Shown here one piece after another: positions 32,519 through 41,846 of a stretch of 64,000 nt of DNA. Numbering within the stretch: the stretch's first letter is position 1; each line of letters starts with the position of its first letter. Below the pieces are notes generated by a model. The model searched no databases. It was given only the letters and a program-made list of their open reading frames with translations, and was not told where the DNA came from. Made by a program: the position numbers and the translations under genes. The stretch comes from Corynebacterium lactis RW2-5 (lineage in GTDB: Bacteria; Actinomycetota; Actinomycetes; Mycobacteriales; Mycobacteriaceae): contig NZ_CP006841.1 of NCBI RefSeq assembly GCF_001274895.1, positions 2,480,001 through 2,544,000 of the forward strand. Reading direction: 5' to 3'.

Positions 32519-33622
32519 TCACCCCTTACGCATCGGCGGCAGCTCCAGGCGCGTTCCTGCCCGCCAAATCCATTCCAGCGGCCCGTAGCGGAAATGCCGC
32601 ATCCAGAAGTAGCTAAACACCATCTGGACTGCAATGACAAACACGCATAGCCCCAGCGCCAGTGTCCAATTTCGTGCACCATAAACGCCCAGCACTGCGC
32701 CAAGGGCAAGCGCGAGAACCGTCTGAGAAATGTAATTTGTCAGCGCCATCCGCCCGTACGGCGCCAGCACGTGAGTCAACCGCGCATCGCGATTACGAGT
32801 CAGGCGAAGAATCAGCGCCGAGTACGCGATCATCAGCACGACCACACTCGCCGCCGCCAGCGGCATCGACGCCGCAAACAGCCAAGTCTTTTCGCTTTCC
32901 GACGCCGTCTCCAACGACGATGTCACGTAGGTAAGGGCGGCCGCAATCGGGATAATCGCGGCGACCGCAGCGACCAGGATATAGGTCAGGCGTTCCGTAT
33001 TCGCCATAAGCCTCTGGAAGAGACCGTTGCGAGTCAGCCAGAAGCCGATAAGAAGGAAGCCCATCGGCGGATGGATGAAGAAGAGCAGACCGCCGATGAC
33101 AGGCACGACCCGATCCCAGGGTTTCGGGATAAATGCTGCTAGCGGCAGCAAAATTCCAGCCATGGCGTACGAGCGCAGTACATCAGATCCGTAGCCGTAC
33201 GAGTGCAGGAACCCGAACGCGTACAGAATCACCATGCGGCGTACTACCTGCCATGTCTTGGCGTTTTTATCGCCCTTGAGTGTGCCGAGGTACAGCGCCA
33301 TACTAACGCCGAAAAGGAAGCCAAAAATCGAGTAGAACTTGTTGTTCACTAGGAAATCGGTAACAGCCTGCAAGCGCTGGTCCGAAGGGTCCTGGGAGGC
33401 GAAGATATTCAGAATCGCCGGTAGGTTGGCGAAAATAATGCCACTGACGGCGAAGCCGCGGAGAGCATCAATCTGGTGATAACGAATCTTCGAGAAATCC
33501 GACTGCGGCGCACGGCTTTCCGACGCCCAGGCACCAGGCACTACATTTTCCTGCTCCCGGACTTCCAGGACCTTCGTTTCCAGCGTCCGGGTTTCGGAGG
33601 CTACGGGGCTGCTGCTGTTCAT
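32519..33622 (-). CDS. DUF418 (YeiB-like) integral membrane protein
   Basis: A 367-residue membrane protein with about nine hydrophobic segments. The N-terminal part has the acyltransferase-like RYHQIDALRGFAVSGIIFAN typical of DUF418 proteins. The C-terminal DUF418 domain shows APYGRMALTNYISQ and FRYGPLEWIWRAGT. Function is unproven; relatives are thought to move or modify small molecules at the membrane. The start is taken as the ATG at 33622; an in-frame TTG at 33631 is the alternative. It follows the ulaA gene on the same strand by 134 bp, which may reflect co-regulation only. The long inverted repeat at 32381-32454 lies 65 bp after its stop. Confidence 0.85.
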   Translation of the reverse strand: MNSSSPVASETRTLETKVLEVREQENVVPGAWASESRAPQSDFSKIRYHQIDALRGFAVSGIIFANLPAILNIFASQDPSDQRLQAVTDFLVNNKFYSIFGFLFGVSMALYLGTLKGDKNAKTWQVVRRMVILYAFGFLHSYGYGSDVLRSYAMAGILLPLAAFIPKPWDRVVPVIGGLLFFIHPPMGFLLIGFWLTRNGLFQRLMANTERLTYILVAAVAAIIPIAAALTYVTSSLETASESEKTWLFAASMPLAAASVVVLMIAYSALILRLTRNRDARLTHVLAPYGRMALTNYISQTVLALALGAVLGVYGARNWTLALGLCVFVIAVQMVFSYFWMRHFRYGPLEWIWRAGTRLELPPMRKG

Positions 33623-33756
33623 ACCGGACAAAGCTAGTGGTAGGAGGCTGCTTTGCCAGTAGTGCTAGCGATAGTTTGGGCGTAGAGTCGGCAATCTCGT
33701 GCCCGACCGCCACGCCCGAAAACGCCAACACGCCCCGTCGCTAAAGCAAGGGCCAA

Positions 33757-35325
33757 TTACGCTGCCGGCGGCGTCGGCGCGCCCTTCGGCGGCAGAACCT
33801 TCGGGTACTTGCGCGCCGCCTCGGTCAGGCCGGATCCGGTTGCGGTCGGCGTAGCGGAATCAGCGGCGCCGCCACCGAACCCGCCTTCGCGCCACGGGGT
33901 TGGGTCCCAAGGGGCGTCAACGAGCTTGACCTGGCTCCACCAGCCGAGGGCGAATACTGCGAGACCAACAATAAGCACCGCGATTACCCCGACCGCGCCG
34001 TGCAGGCCCGCGCCCCAGCCGATGAGCATGCCGAACCAGCCGAAGTCGGCATCTCCGAAAGTGGTGTTCGCGGCGCCGAAGGATCCGAGTACGCCCAGCA
34101 GGAATGCGGGCAGGAACGTGATTAGCAGGCCGTTGGCGAAGCCACCGAACGCGGCACCTCGGCGTCCGCCGGTCGCATTGCCGTAGACGCCCGCGGCACC
34201 ACCGGTGAAGAAGTGCGGAACGAGGCCGGGCAGGATCAGGGCAACGCCGAAGGCGGGGTTCAGCCAAAGCGACAGCACAGCCAGGCCGACCAGGCCACCG
34301 ACGAACGAGGTAATGAAGCCAATCAGCACCGCATTCTGCGCGTACGGGAACACGATCGGAGCATCCAGCGCCGGAATCGCGCCCGGCACGACCTTCGCAG
34401 CGATGCCCTGGAACGCCGGTACGAGCTCGCCCAGAATCGTACGCACGCCGAAGAGGATCACCGCCACCGCGACGCCGAATTGCAGGCCCTGAGTCACCGA
34501 CTGCATCAGGTAATTGCCGACACCGGACGCACCGTCCTCAAACGCGGTGAACGCCTCCCTCTCCCCCGCGCGCACCAGGAATAGCACCGCCAAAATCACG
34601 TACATCAGCGCCATAGACAGCGCGGTCGCAACCATCGAATCGCGCAGGAAGCGCAGTCCCTCCGGAAGCTTCAGCTCCTCCGTAGACTTCGACGCCTTCG
34701 GCCCCTTACCGCCAACCAGCTTGCCGACGGCACCCGCCGCCACGTACCCGGCCGTTCCAAAGTGTCCGATGGCGATCGAATCATCGCCGGTGACGCGTCG
34801 CGTCCACGGGTGCGCGATAGCGGGCAGGGACACCATCAGGATGCCCAGCAGCAGCGCGCCGACCGGCACGACGACCCATGGGCCAAAACCGGCCGTAGCC
34901 AGCACCATTGTCAGCATGGTCGCCATGAATAGGACGTGGTGACCGGTCAGGAAGACGTAGCTCATAGGCGTAATCCGCGCCAGAATCAGGGCGACGGCGA
35001 AGCCGAGAATCATCAGCCAGGCGACCTGGCCGCCGAACTGATTCTGGGCGATGCCAACGATGGCCTCGTTGGTCGGTACCACGCCCTGGGCGCCGGTGGC
35101 ACCCTGGATCATCGCGCCGAGCGGCTCCAGGGATGCGACGACCAGGGTCGCGCCCGCGCCGATTAGCAGGAAGCCGAGCGTCGCCTTGATGGCGCCGCCG
35201 AGAACCTGACCTGTCTTTTTACCCATCGCCGCAAGACCCACGGCGGTGATAATGCCGATGAGGAACGCCGGCACAGAGAGGATTTCATTGACAATAAACT
35301 GCGGAATCGCAATCAACGCATTCAT
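33757..35325 (-). CDS. ulaA: PTS ascorbate-type permease subunit IIC
   Basis: A 522-residue membrane permease of the PTS ascorbate-galactitol superfamily. UlaA markers include NEILSVPAFLIGIITAVGLA at the start, GFLLIGAGATLVV, ITPMSYVFLTGHHVLFMA, GHFGTAGYVAAG and LPGLVPHFFTGGAAGVYGNA. About eleven membrane segments are followed by a Pro/Gly/Ala-rich cytoplasmic tail of about 55 residues ending PPKGAPTPPAA. It imports and, with the IIA-IIB partner upstream, phosphorylates L-ascorbate or a similar acid sugar. The ATG follows AGGAATTTTTAC. No downstream ulaD/E/F-type catabolic genes are present in the window, so the true substrate is open. A dispersed 11-mer is at 34719-34729. Confidence 0.9.
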   Translation of the reverse strand: MNALIAIPQFIVNEILSVPAFLIGIITAVGLAAMGKKTGQVLGGAIKATLGFLLIGAGATLVVASLEPLGAMIQGATGAQGVVPTNEAIVGIAQNQFGGQVAWLMILGFAVALILARITPMSYVFLTGHHVLFMATMLTMVLATAGFGPWVVVPVGALLLGILMVSLPAIAHPWTRRVTGDDSIAIGHFGTAGYVAAGAVGKLVGGKGPKASKSTEELKLPEGLRFLRDSMVATALSMALMYVILAVLFLVRAGEREAFTAFEDGASGVGNYLMQSVTQGLQFGVAVAVILFGVRTILGELVPAFQGIAAKVVPGAIPALDAPIVFPYAQNAVLIGFITSFVGGLVGLAVLSLWLNPAFGVALILPGLVPHFFTGGAAGVYGNATGGRRGAAFGGFANGLLITFLPAFLLGVLGSFGAANTTFGDADFGWFGMLIGWGAGLHGAVGVIAVLIVGLAVFALGWWSQVKLVDAPWDPTPWREGGFGGGAADSATPTATGSGLTEAARKYPKVLPPKGAPTPPAA

Positions 35326-35393
35326 GTAAAAATTCCTAGTTTTAGTGCGTCGTAAGGTTCAGTGCATTCGCAAAATCGATGCGTTCTGGCCGG

Positions 35394-36230
35394 CTACACG
35401 TCGTAGAGCTCGCGCAGGGCACGGTCGATCTCGTCGGCGGAGGTGAAGTTCTCGATGACGTAGACCGGTACGCCGACATCGCCGAGCGTACGGGCAATCT
35501 CAGCGGAGGTCAGCAGGAAGTCCGCCTCCTTCGCGCGCCCCTTCGCTGAGATGGTGTCGGTGGCCTCCGTGGACACGAACCCACCCCAACCCCAGGTGTC
35601 CAGCACCTGGTCGAGCGTGTTTTTCAGGAATAGCGACGTGCCCAGCCCGTTACCGCACACGGTCAGAATTTTGCCCTTGGACTCCACCGAGTCAGTGGCT
35701 GGTTCGTGTGTAGATGTCGAGGGCACGGTCGGCGCCGCAGCTGCTGCCTCGGGCGACTTCTTCGGAGCGGTGTCGCTCAGGACGTCGCGAAGCTCGGAGA
35801 CAGACGAGACCTCGTCGAGGGCGCGGCGGCGCGAGGCGTCGGCAAGCACACGGGCGATGTCCTTCATGGCGTCGGTGTGCGCGTGGGCATCGGCGGCGGC
35901 GAGCGCCACGACCAGACGGACCGGGTCGTTCTTGGGGTGACCGAACTCGACAGGCTCGCGCAGACGGAGCCACGAGATGGCGGTGCGGTGGACGGCCTCG
36001 GAGGGGCGTGCGTGGGCGAAAGCGAAACCGGGCGCGACCACGATATACGGGCCATTGTCGACAACCGATTGGACCATCGCGGCGGTGTAATCAGAATCGA
36101 TGGCTCCCTCGCGCTCCAACTGCGCGCCGGCTTGCGTGATGGCGTCCTGCCAGGTGGCGGCGGTGGCATCGAGGTCGACGGCGCCGTCCGCCAGCAGGGA
36201 ATTCAGAGTGCTCACTGGCGTGTTGCTCAT
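35394..36230 (-). CDS. Fused PTS IIA-IIB component (ascorbate/mannitol type)
   Basis: A 278-residue cytosolic fusion. Residues 1-152 form a IIA domain of the mannitol/fructose/Ula class with the phosphoryl-accepting H73 in PGFAFAHARPSEAV. An Ala/Pro/Ser linker (153-185) leads to a IIB domain (186-278) with the phosphocysteine C192 in TVCGNGLGTSLFLK. It relays phosphate from HPr to the sugar bound by UlaA, encoded 68 bp downstream. AAAAGGAG precedes the ATG. In many bacteria IIA (UlaC) and IIB (UlaB) are separate; the fusion order A-B is typical of actinobacteria. A dispersed 11-mer falls at 35837-35847. Region 36231-36407 upstream shows no gene. Confidence 0.92.
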   Translation of the reverse strand: MSNTPVSTLNSLLADGAVDLDATAATWQDAITQAGAQLEREGAIDSDYTAAMVQSVVDNGPYIVVAPGFAFAHARPSEAVHRTAISWLRLREPVEFGHPKNDPVRLVVALAAADAHAHTDAMKDIARVLADASRRRALDEVSSVSELRDVLSDTAPKKSPEAAAAAPTVPSTSTHEPATDSVESKGKILTVCGNGLGTSLFLKNTLDQVLDTWGWGGFVSTEATDTISAKGRAKEADFLLTSAEIARTLGDVGVPVYVIENFTSADEIDRALRELYDV

Positions 36231-36407
36231 TGGCTCTCCTTTTAGGGGATTCGCGCAGGCGAATCCGCGGGTGGATGGAATTTTTCAACTCAAGCCTAGA
36301 GCGCTTCTGAACCGATTAACAGGGTTGTTTCTGTGTTTTATTTCTAGGGGCAATCATGCACCCGACGATTTCCAGCTGCCTCGGCGAAACCACTTTCCGC
36401 CGCAGCA

Positions 36408-38120
36408 CTATCGGAACGAGGAAAAATCGATCTCATCAGGGAGAATCCGCAAACCTGGACTCTCTGGGGAATGCTCCGAGCTATGGGCGCGCCCAGCGAA
36501 CTTATCAATGCTCGAGGCGACATCGGCCGATGATGGTCGCTCGCGAGTTCCGAAGTCACGGTCCAGATACACGTTGCGCGCCAAGGGAATCTGGTGCGAA
36601 GCACTTTCGAGAATATGCATGAAGTACCCCGCAGTATTCGGGATAGCGATGACATCCCCAGGTTCAACGCCGTCCGGGAAGCACATCGCGCGCCTAACTA
36701 TTACCTCATCTTCGATACAGTAGGCACCGACCAAAAACGCAGTTAATCCCCTATTTTCGCGCTTCTTGGGTATATCTCCATCCGACGGACCTTCCGAATC
36801 ACCCCGAGCGGCTGCAGGAACCAGAATTGGGTCAACGAGAATGTCGTCAGACGTCGTACGACATTGAGTTCGGTTCATCTCCAAACCGACGAGGCCGACT
36901 CCATCGCTACGCTGTTTCACGAACGAGACGCGGGCCAGGATCACTCCTCCCCCGTCAAGCAAACTACGTCCAGGCTCAAGATGGAGCCGCAGCTGTCGGC
37001 TATTCAATGCTGCCGCAACCGACGTCCCCGCCGTGGATTTAGAATCGACCGAATCTCCGCCCAATCGCCCTTGTAAAAGTTTGCGCAGCCAATCCGCTCG
37101 AGTAGGTTCCTGCCAGAAAGGATAGGTATTAGCTAAACCGTCGCCTTTCCACGTGAAAGGAGACCGCTTCCCAGCGCGGACTTCTGCCAGCAAGGCTTGG
37201 AACCGTTTCCACTCGTCGGCGTCATCGAGATAGCTCATTGGGACGCCCCCACCAATATCGACGAATTCGACCGGATGTTTCAGCTCCCGAGCCGTGTCAG
37301 CGACAACTAGGGCTTCTTCCAGCGCAACACGACGATCCAGTTCCGAGTAACCGTGAAGGTGAAGATGCACGCCGTGAACTTCGACACCGGACGCGACTCC
37401 TCGACGTAATTCCCTTCCCCAGATAGCTGCACGCTCACCGAATCGAGTAGGTGGCAGACTCTCGTGCGAAGGAGCAATGCGTAAAACTACACGGGCACGC
37501 GTTTCGCCGAACTCAACGGCTTCTCCCGCCGGATATACCGCGGTAGGTATGTTCGGGAATCTCCCATCCCGCACTATTGCCTCTATGCGCTGCAATTCAA
37601 CAAGGCTATCGACACTGATGAAGACACGGGACTCAACTGCCAATTTCAGCAATCGATCAGGTTTGACGGCTGCTGACAGAATCACTTTGTCAGGGCTTGC
37701 CCCACGAGCTAGAACCTGTTGCAGCTCCCGCTCACTAGCTACATCGATTCCATGATCGCTAGCAAGCGCAATATCGACGAAGCTCAGAGCCTTATTCGCT
37801 TTGCGAGCAAAATACACACGAACATCGACTCCACAATCCCGCCCTGCATCGACTAGTTCCTCCGCATTGCGCGGCAAGATGTGGGGTGCCAGTACGTTGA
37901 CCGGTGAATCATAGGTATCTATTAGGGCTGTGCATTGATCCGGGTCCTCTAGCAATTGCCGCATCCACGGCTCTAGTCTGCCCGTCAGGGGTACGGTCCC
38001 GCTCATATGAGGATCGAAGAAGTTCTCCTCACCTATCTTTTCGGCGAGGTCGTGTGTCGATTTCACTTTGTCCGCAGGGCGAGCCTGTCCGTTATTTCCC
38101 ACGTTATTTTCCACGTTCAT
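36408..38120 (-). CDS. PLP-dependent type III-fold decarboxylase (DapDC/ODC family, Y4yA/SbnH-like)
   Basis: A 570-residue enzyme with an alanine-racemase-like barrel and a C-terminal beta domain. The PLP lysine is K107 in VYFARKANK. HLHLHGYSE, VEFVDIGGGVPMSYL and LHLEPGRSLLDGGG bind the cofactor phosphate and substrate, and the catalytic cysteine region is GAYCIEDEVIV with IPNTAGYFMH following. Family members decarboxylate diaminopimelate, ornithine or, in SbnH, a citryl-diaminopropionate intermediate. The length exceeds lysA or odc (about 420). Inserts lie around 320-360 and 440-460. It is the last gene of a three-gene unit with an FAD/NAD(P)-binding protein (9-bp gap) and an SbnA-like synthase. 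The exact substrate is unknown; a role in a diaminopropionate-type specialised metabolite is inferred. Confidence 0.8.
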   Translation of the reverse strand: MNVENNVGNNGQARPADKVKSTHDLAEKIGEENFFDPHMSGTVPLTGRLEPWMRQLLEDPDQCTALIDTYDSPVNVLAPHILPRNAEELVDAGRDCGVDVRVYFARKANKALSFVDIALASDHGIDVASERELQQVLARGASPDKVILSAAVKPDRLLKLAVESRVFISVDSLVELQRIEAIVRDGRFPNIPTAVYPAGEAVEFGETRARVVLRIAPSHESLPPTRFGERAAIWGRELRRGVASGVEVHGVHLHLHGYSELDRRVALEEALVVADTARELKHPVEFVDIGGGVPMSYLDDADEWKRFQALLAEVRAGKRSPFTWKGDGLANTYPFWQEPTRADWLRKLLQGRLGGDSVDSKSTAGTSVAAALNSRQLRLHLEPGRSLLDGGGVILARVSFVKQRSDGVGLVGLEMNRTQCRTTSDDILVDPILVPAAARGDSEGPSDGDIPKKRENRGLTAFLVGAYCIEDEVIVRRAMCFPDGVEPGDVIAIPNTAGYFMHILESASHQIPLARNVYLDRDFGTRERPSSADVASSIDKFAGRAHSSEHSPESPGLRILPDEIDFSSFR

Positions 38121-38129
38121 TTCGAATCT

Positions 38130-39725
38130 TCAGCCTCTCTTGTCTCCCCGCAGTTCCTTGGCACGTTGCAATACCATCCTCGCCCAATTCGGAATCTCAC
38201 CATGCATTGTGCGGTTCAAGGTGTCATGACCAATAACCCGGGGTGAGACATCTCGACCTATGACTGCTACGTGTTTCCCTCGTAGGACCCCGCACCGATC
38301 TACCGCGACCCCTCCCTGCGGAAGCAATGTTGCCTCCCCACGCTCAACGAGTTTAGCCAGCAAAGTTTCGGGTTGTACCCCTGGAGGCGCGATAACTGCA
38401 TCCACCCGTACTGCGTCCTGCGGCGGTATCGCCGGTTCTCCCCCTTTGAGCGGAAGGACGACTATTCCCGCTTCAACCAGGGCATCAATCTTCTTCGCGG
38501 TCAAGGCTGGTGGGCCGAAAGCGAGCGGCTCCATTTCACGCTCAAGATCGTGAAACCCCTCTAGATCACCATCCTCTGAGTAGCTAACCCGCTCTACCAA
38601 GGCTCCGTACAGCCTCCGCCAGACCTCGCCGGTTGCCCACTGCCGGTCTGGAAGCTGAATCACCGATTCCTTGCGGGCTCTACGGACCGAATCAGCAAAC
38701 TGTCTCGCCGAGTCCAGTAAATTCTCCTCAGCCTCTCGCAAGATTACTCGCAGGTGTTCAACATCCGAACAATTCCGAATTCGTTCCTCGAACTCCTCCT
38801 GATGCTTGAAATTTACTTGGCTCCAAATGTTCGAGGGAGCCGGCTTAATACTCATCAATTTCGCAGAGCGGCTAAACGGAAAAATCCGTGAGGGCTCTTT
38901 TCCCGAGGGGATGTAGCGGAGTTTCCTAGCTCTTTCCTCTGGAGTCGCCGCCGGATTGGGATGCATACCGCAGATCTGGCCTCCATCTTCCGAGCGGTGG
39001 TCTGGAACAAAGCGACCTCCGCGCGCTTCTGTGAGAGCCAGGCAGGTGTCAATGAAAGTCAGTGCCATCCCTCGAACCACAACATCCGAATCCGCCTTAA
39101 TACTATTCAGAGCTGCGAAGTCGTTTGCCGCAATCGCCCCTTCCCAGCGCCCTCGCCACGTCGCAGCGTGTCCAGTGACTATTAGTGCTTCGTCCACGAT
39201 TTCGTCGAGGTTGTTCGCAACCTCAATTCGACAACCATCGTCGGCGCTGTGAATATCCTCGACCCGGGCACACACATGCCGTAACTCATTTTGTCCGCCG
39301 GCATCTTTAAATTCACGGGCTAATTCCAACCAACTCATCCGCAAAAACTCGCCGACTAGTGCTCGCGGCGGAAATATCTTATCTTCACCCGACAACGCCA
39401 TCTCGCATTTACCGCTGAAGGGTGACGCCAGCCTTCTTATGTCTGCCTGCTCGGCGCCCACCCCATCGACGATTACTTTCCGGTCATGAGACTGTCTACT
39501 TTCCAGCCAATCGGAGAAGGACCCTAGTCGAGTTCGGACAATATCGGAACGGACGTTAAGGCGCCAGCACAACGGCTGATCTGCACGATATACTCTTCCT
39601 GCGCCAGGCTCCTCTGGGTCCCAACAAACAATCGACAGGGGAAGGTCGTTGTCACGAAAAAGGGCAAATAATTCTTCGGCCGCCCACAACGCTCTCGGGC
39701 CACCTCCTACGAGTCCGACCCTCAT
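38130..39725 (-). CDS. FAD/NAD(P)-binding oxidoreductase-like protein (FAD-NAD(P)-binding, PF13454 type)
   Basis: A 531-residue protein opening with a dinucleotide-binding fold (RVGLVGGGPRALWAAEELFA), then GAGRVYRADQPLCWRLNV, VTGHAATWRGRWEG and GMALTFIDTCLALTEARGGR, the pattern of the FAD-NAD(P)-binding family found beside specialised-metabolite and metallophore genes. A second nucleotide-binding element near the end (KHVAVIGRDVSPRVIG) is visible. Its ATG overlaps the stop of the SbnA-like gene by four bases (ATGA), so the two are translationally coupled. If the pathway resembles staphyloferrin B precursor synthesis, this protein could take the oxidative step done there by the unrelated SbnB; that is a hypothesis. 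Base composition looks lower in G+C than that of flanking genes. Confidence 0.75.
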   Translation of the reverse strand: MRVGLVGGGPRALWAAEELFALFRDNDLPLSIVCWDPEEPGAGRVYRADQPLCWRLNVRSDIVRTRLGSFSDWLESRQSHDRKVIVDGVGAEQADIRRLASPFSGKCEMALSGEDKIFPPRALVGEFLRMSWLELAREFKDAGGQNELRHVCARVEDIHSADDGCRIEVANNLDEIVDEALIVTGHAATWRGRWEGAIAANDFAALNSIKADSDVVVRGMALTFIDTCLALTEARGGRFVPDHRSEDGGQICGMHPNPAATPEERARKLRYIPSGKEPSRIFPFSRSAKLMSIKPAPSNIWSQVNFKHQEEFEERIRNCSDVEHLRVILREAEENLLDSARQFADSVRRARKESVIQLPDRQWATGEVWRRLYGALVERVSYSEDGDLEGFHDLEREMEPLAFGPPALTAKKIDALVEAGIVVLPLKGGEPAIPPQDAVRVDAVIAPPGVQPETLLAKLVERGEATLLPQGGVAVDRCGVLRGKHVAVIGRDVSPRVIGHDTLNRTMHGEIPNWARMVLQRAKELRGDKRG

Positions 39726-40795
39726 CCTGCGATAAACCTTTCAATCATCCTGCTCAATTCCGAAGCACTGGTTCCTAATTTGGATTGGACCCAATCATCG
39801 TCGTAAATGGTGCCCAAATAGTTAGTACCACCATCATGAAGAACTACGACCACTGTCGATTCAGGAGGAATCTCCGCGATACAGGAACGCAGAGCGGAAA
39901 CTACCGCACCTCCCGAGGCCCCAGGCAGTAACCCCTCTGTGCGAGCAAGCACACGCGCACCCACCACCGAATCGATATCGTGTACTCGACGAACCAGATT
40001 GGGCTCGTTCAGAGTTGAAAGATGCGGGATAACGCCCGCTCCAAATCCAGGTAGCATGCGTTCACCGCGTTTCCCCCGGTAGAGAACCGACCCTTGGGCA
40101 TCCACACCAACAGTGACCGTATGCGCCTGCAATCGTTCGAGCCGCTGGATGCACCCGCCAATAGTGCCGGTCGTGCTCATTGCTACCAATAGCCAATCCG
40201 GTGCCTCACCGAGCTGGCTAATAATCTCGGCCATCGTCCCCTCGTCGTGGGCCTTGAGCGCTGCAGTGTTCGAATACTGGTCTAGATTGACGGCACCTTC
40301 AATCGAATGCGTCAGTGCGGCCACCCGAGTTCGGCGGGCAGTCAACCAATCTCCCGTATCCGGATCTGGTTGATCGATAATTTCCACTTCAGCGCCTAGA
40401 GCCCGCATCGTCGCCACCGTGGACGCATTGACACGGGGGTCGACTACGCAGTGAAAATGCCATCCGCGCAGCTGCGCCTGCCTCGCCAACGCCATTCCCA
40501 GATTTCCCGAACTAGATTCAACGAGGGTGGGCCTGTCCGGCATACCAGACTCAATTGCAGCGCGAACCAAGGCTTGAGCGGTTCTATCCTTAGCGCTCCC
40601 TCCGGGATTAAATTGCTCTAACTTCGCGAATATACGCAAGTCGGGCCGATGAAATACTCTAGCCAGTCGTTCCAGCTCCACCATCGGGGTATTACCTATG
40701 AGCCCGTCGGCTCCTAGACTAGCTGGTTCACGATCAGTCCTCAGCCTGCGTGTCGTTCCCGAGTACATGGAATTCTTTGCAGACTCGAATCTCAT
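39722..40795 (-). CDS. SbnA-like PLP synthase (cysteine-synthase fold)
   Basis: A 357-residue fold-type II PLP enzyme that tracks staphylococcal SbnA, N-(2-amino-2-carboxyethyl)-L-glutamate synthase: LIGNTPMVELERL, IFAKLEQFNPGGSAKDRTAQ with the PLP lysine K69, ESSSGNLGMALARQAQLRG (94-112), CVVDPRVN, STTGTIGGCIQRL and VGVDAQGSVL. SbnA joins O-phosphoserine and glutamate as the first step to L-2,3-diaminopropionate. It is the promoter-proximal gene of the cassette. The start at ATG 40795 has no clear Shine-Dalgarno sequence; ATG 40768 is an alternative. It diverges from the enoyl-CoA hydratase across 153 bp. A plain cysteine or cystathionine synthase is less likely given the wording and partners. 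Confidence 0.8.
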   Translation of the reverse strand: MRFESAKNSMYSGTTRRLRTDREPASLGADGLIGNTPMVELERLARVFHRPDLRIFAKLEQFNPGGSAKDRTAQALVRAAIESGMPDRPTLVESSSGNLGMALARQAQLRGWHFHCVVDPRVNASTVATMRALGAEVEIIDQPDPDTGDWLTARRTRVAALTHSIEGAVNLDQYSNTAALKAHDEGTMAEIISQLGEAPDWLLVAMSTTGTIGGCIQRLERLQAHTVTVGVDAQGSVLYRGKRGERMLPGFGAGVIPHLSTLNEPNLVRRVHDIDSVVGARVLARTEGLLPGASGGAVVSALRSCIAEIPPESTVVVVLHDGGTNYLGTIYDDDWVQSKLGTSASELSRMIERFIAG

Positions 40796-40948
40796 ACTTG
40801 CCCAGTGTAATCCCCGAAGCCTTTTATGGATTGTTGGAAGGACAACTCATCCGTTCGTTTATCCGAAACTCCCGAGACGACTTCACCGAAAACCAGTATC
40901 CTCGCAAGAAAAGTGAACTATATCTCACAGTTTCGAATCGAGGAACGC

Positions 40949-41725
40949 ATGACCACCTACGAGAACATCCTGACCGAAACCCGCGGCCGTGTCGGCATTA
41001 TCACCCTGAACCGACCGAAGGCGCTGAATGCGCTAAACCACAAGACCATGGAAGAGGTCGGCGCCGCAGCTACCGCCTTCGACCGCGACTCCGGCATCGG
41101 CGCGATTATCATTACCGGCTCCGAAAAGGCCTTCGCCGCAGGTGCGGATATCAAGGAGATGGCGGAGAAGTCCGGCACCGAGATGTACGTCTCCGACTGG
41201 TTCTCCGGCTGGGATGTTTTCACCTCCGTCCGCACCCCGGTTATCGCCGCGGTCAATGGCTACGCGCTCGGCGGCGGCTGCGAGGTCGCCATGATGGCCG
41301 ACTTCATCATCGCAGGTAGCGGCGCCAAGTTCGGCCAGCCCGAGGTCAACCTCGGCGTCACCCCGGGCATGGGCGGCTCGCAGCGCCTCACTCGCGCGAT
41401 CGGCAAGGCCAAGGCCATGGAGATGTGCCTGACCGGGCGCATGATGGGTGCCGAGGAGGCCGAGTCCGCAGGTCTCGTCGCCCGTATCGTCGAGCCGGAA
41501 GCGCTTCTCGACGAAGCCCTAAAGACTGCCGAAGCGATCGCCGAAAAGTCGCTGGTTGCCACCACGTTGATCAAGGAGCAGATTAACCAGGCGTACGAGA
41601 TGACTCTGTCGCAGGGCCTTCTTTACGAGCGCCGTACCTTCCACTCCCTGTTCTCCTCCAACGACCAGAAGGAAGGCATGGCCGCGTTCTCCGAGAAGCG
41701 CAAGGCGAACTTCACCAACTCGTAA
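40949..41725 (+). CDS. Enoyl-CoA hydratase (crotonase family)
   Basis: A 258-residue crotonase. The start is ATG 40949 ([10 protein letters not shown]) behind GAGGAACGC. The oxyanion-hole segments AAGADIKEM (64-71) and GYALGGGCE (104-112) and both catalytic glutamates (E112 and E132 in [12 protein letters not shown]) are present, with the C-terminal [17 protein letters not shown]. It hydrates short-chain trans-2-enoyl-CoA, including crotonyl-CoA, and so could take the product of glutaryl-CoA dehydrogenase or of the acyl-CoA dehydrogenase at 44784. Convergent with the acyl-CoA synthetase gene; a long hairpin separates them. It appears to be monocistronic. Confidence 0.92.
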   Translation: MTTYENILTETRGRVGIITLNRPKALNALNHKTMEEVGAAATAFDRDSGIGAIIITGSEKAFAAGADIKEMAEKSGTEMYVSDWFSGWDVFTSVRTPVIAAVNGYALGGGCEVAMMADFIIAGSGAKFGQPEVNLGVTPGMGGSQRLTRAIGKAKAMEMCLTGRMMGAEEAESAGLVARIVEPEALLDEALKTAEAIAEKSLVATTLIKEQINQAYEMTLSQGLLYERRTFHSLFSSNDQKEGMAAFSEKRKANFTNS

Positions 41726-41778
41726 GAGCGCGCGGCAGCGTTTGTTGCGAGGCGTGGGGGGGGGCACCCCCGCGCACG

Positions 41779-41846
41779 TTTTTGCCAGCTTTTTGTAGGA
41801 AGTAACCGGGAATTCGACGCTACTTCCTACAAAAAGCTGGCAAAAA
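41779..41846. repeat. Perfect 26-bp inverted repeat between convergent genes
   Basis: The left arm at 41779-41804 (starting TTTTTGCCAGC) is the exact reverse complement of 41821-41846; the 16-bp loop contains GGAATTC. The arms run from TTTTT to AAAAA, so neither strand gives a stem followed by a U-tract. Runs of nine G (41756-41764) and seven G (41854-41860) flank it. It lies between the stops of the enoyl-CoA hydratase and acyl-CoA synthetase genes and may end or protect both transcripts. Confidence 0.85.
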
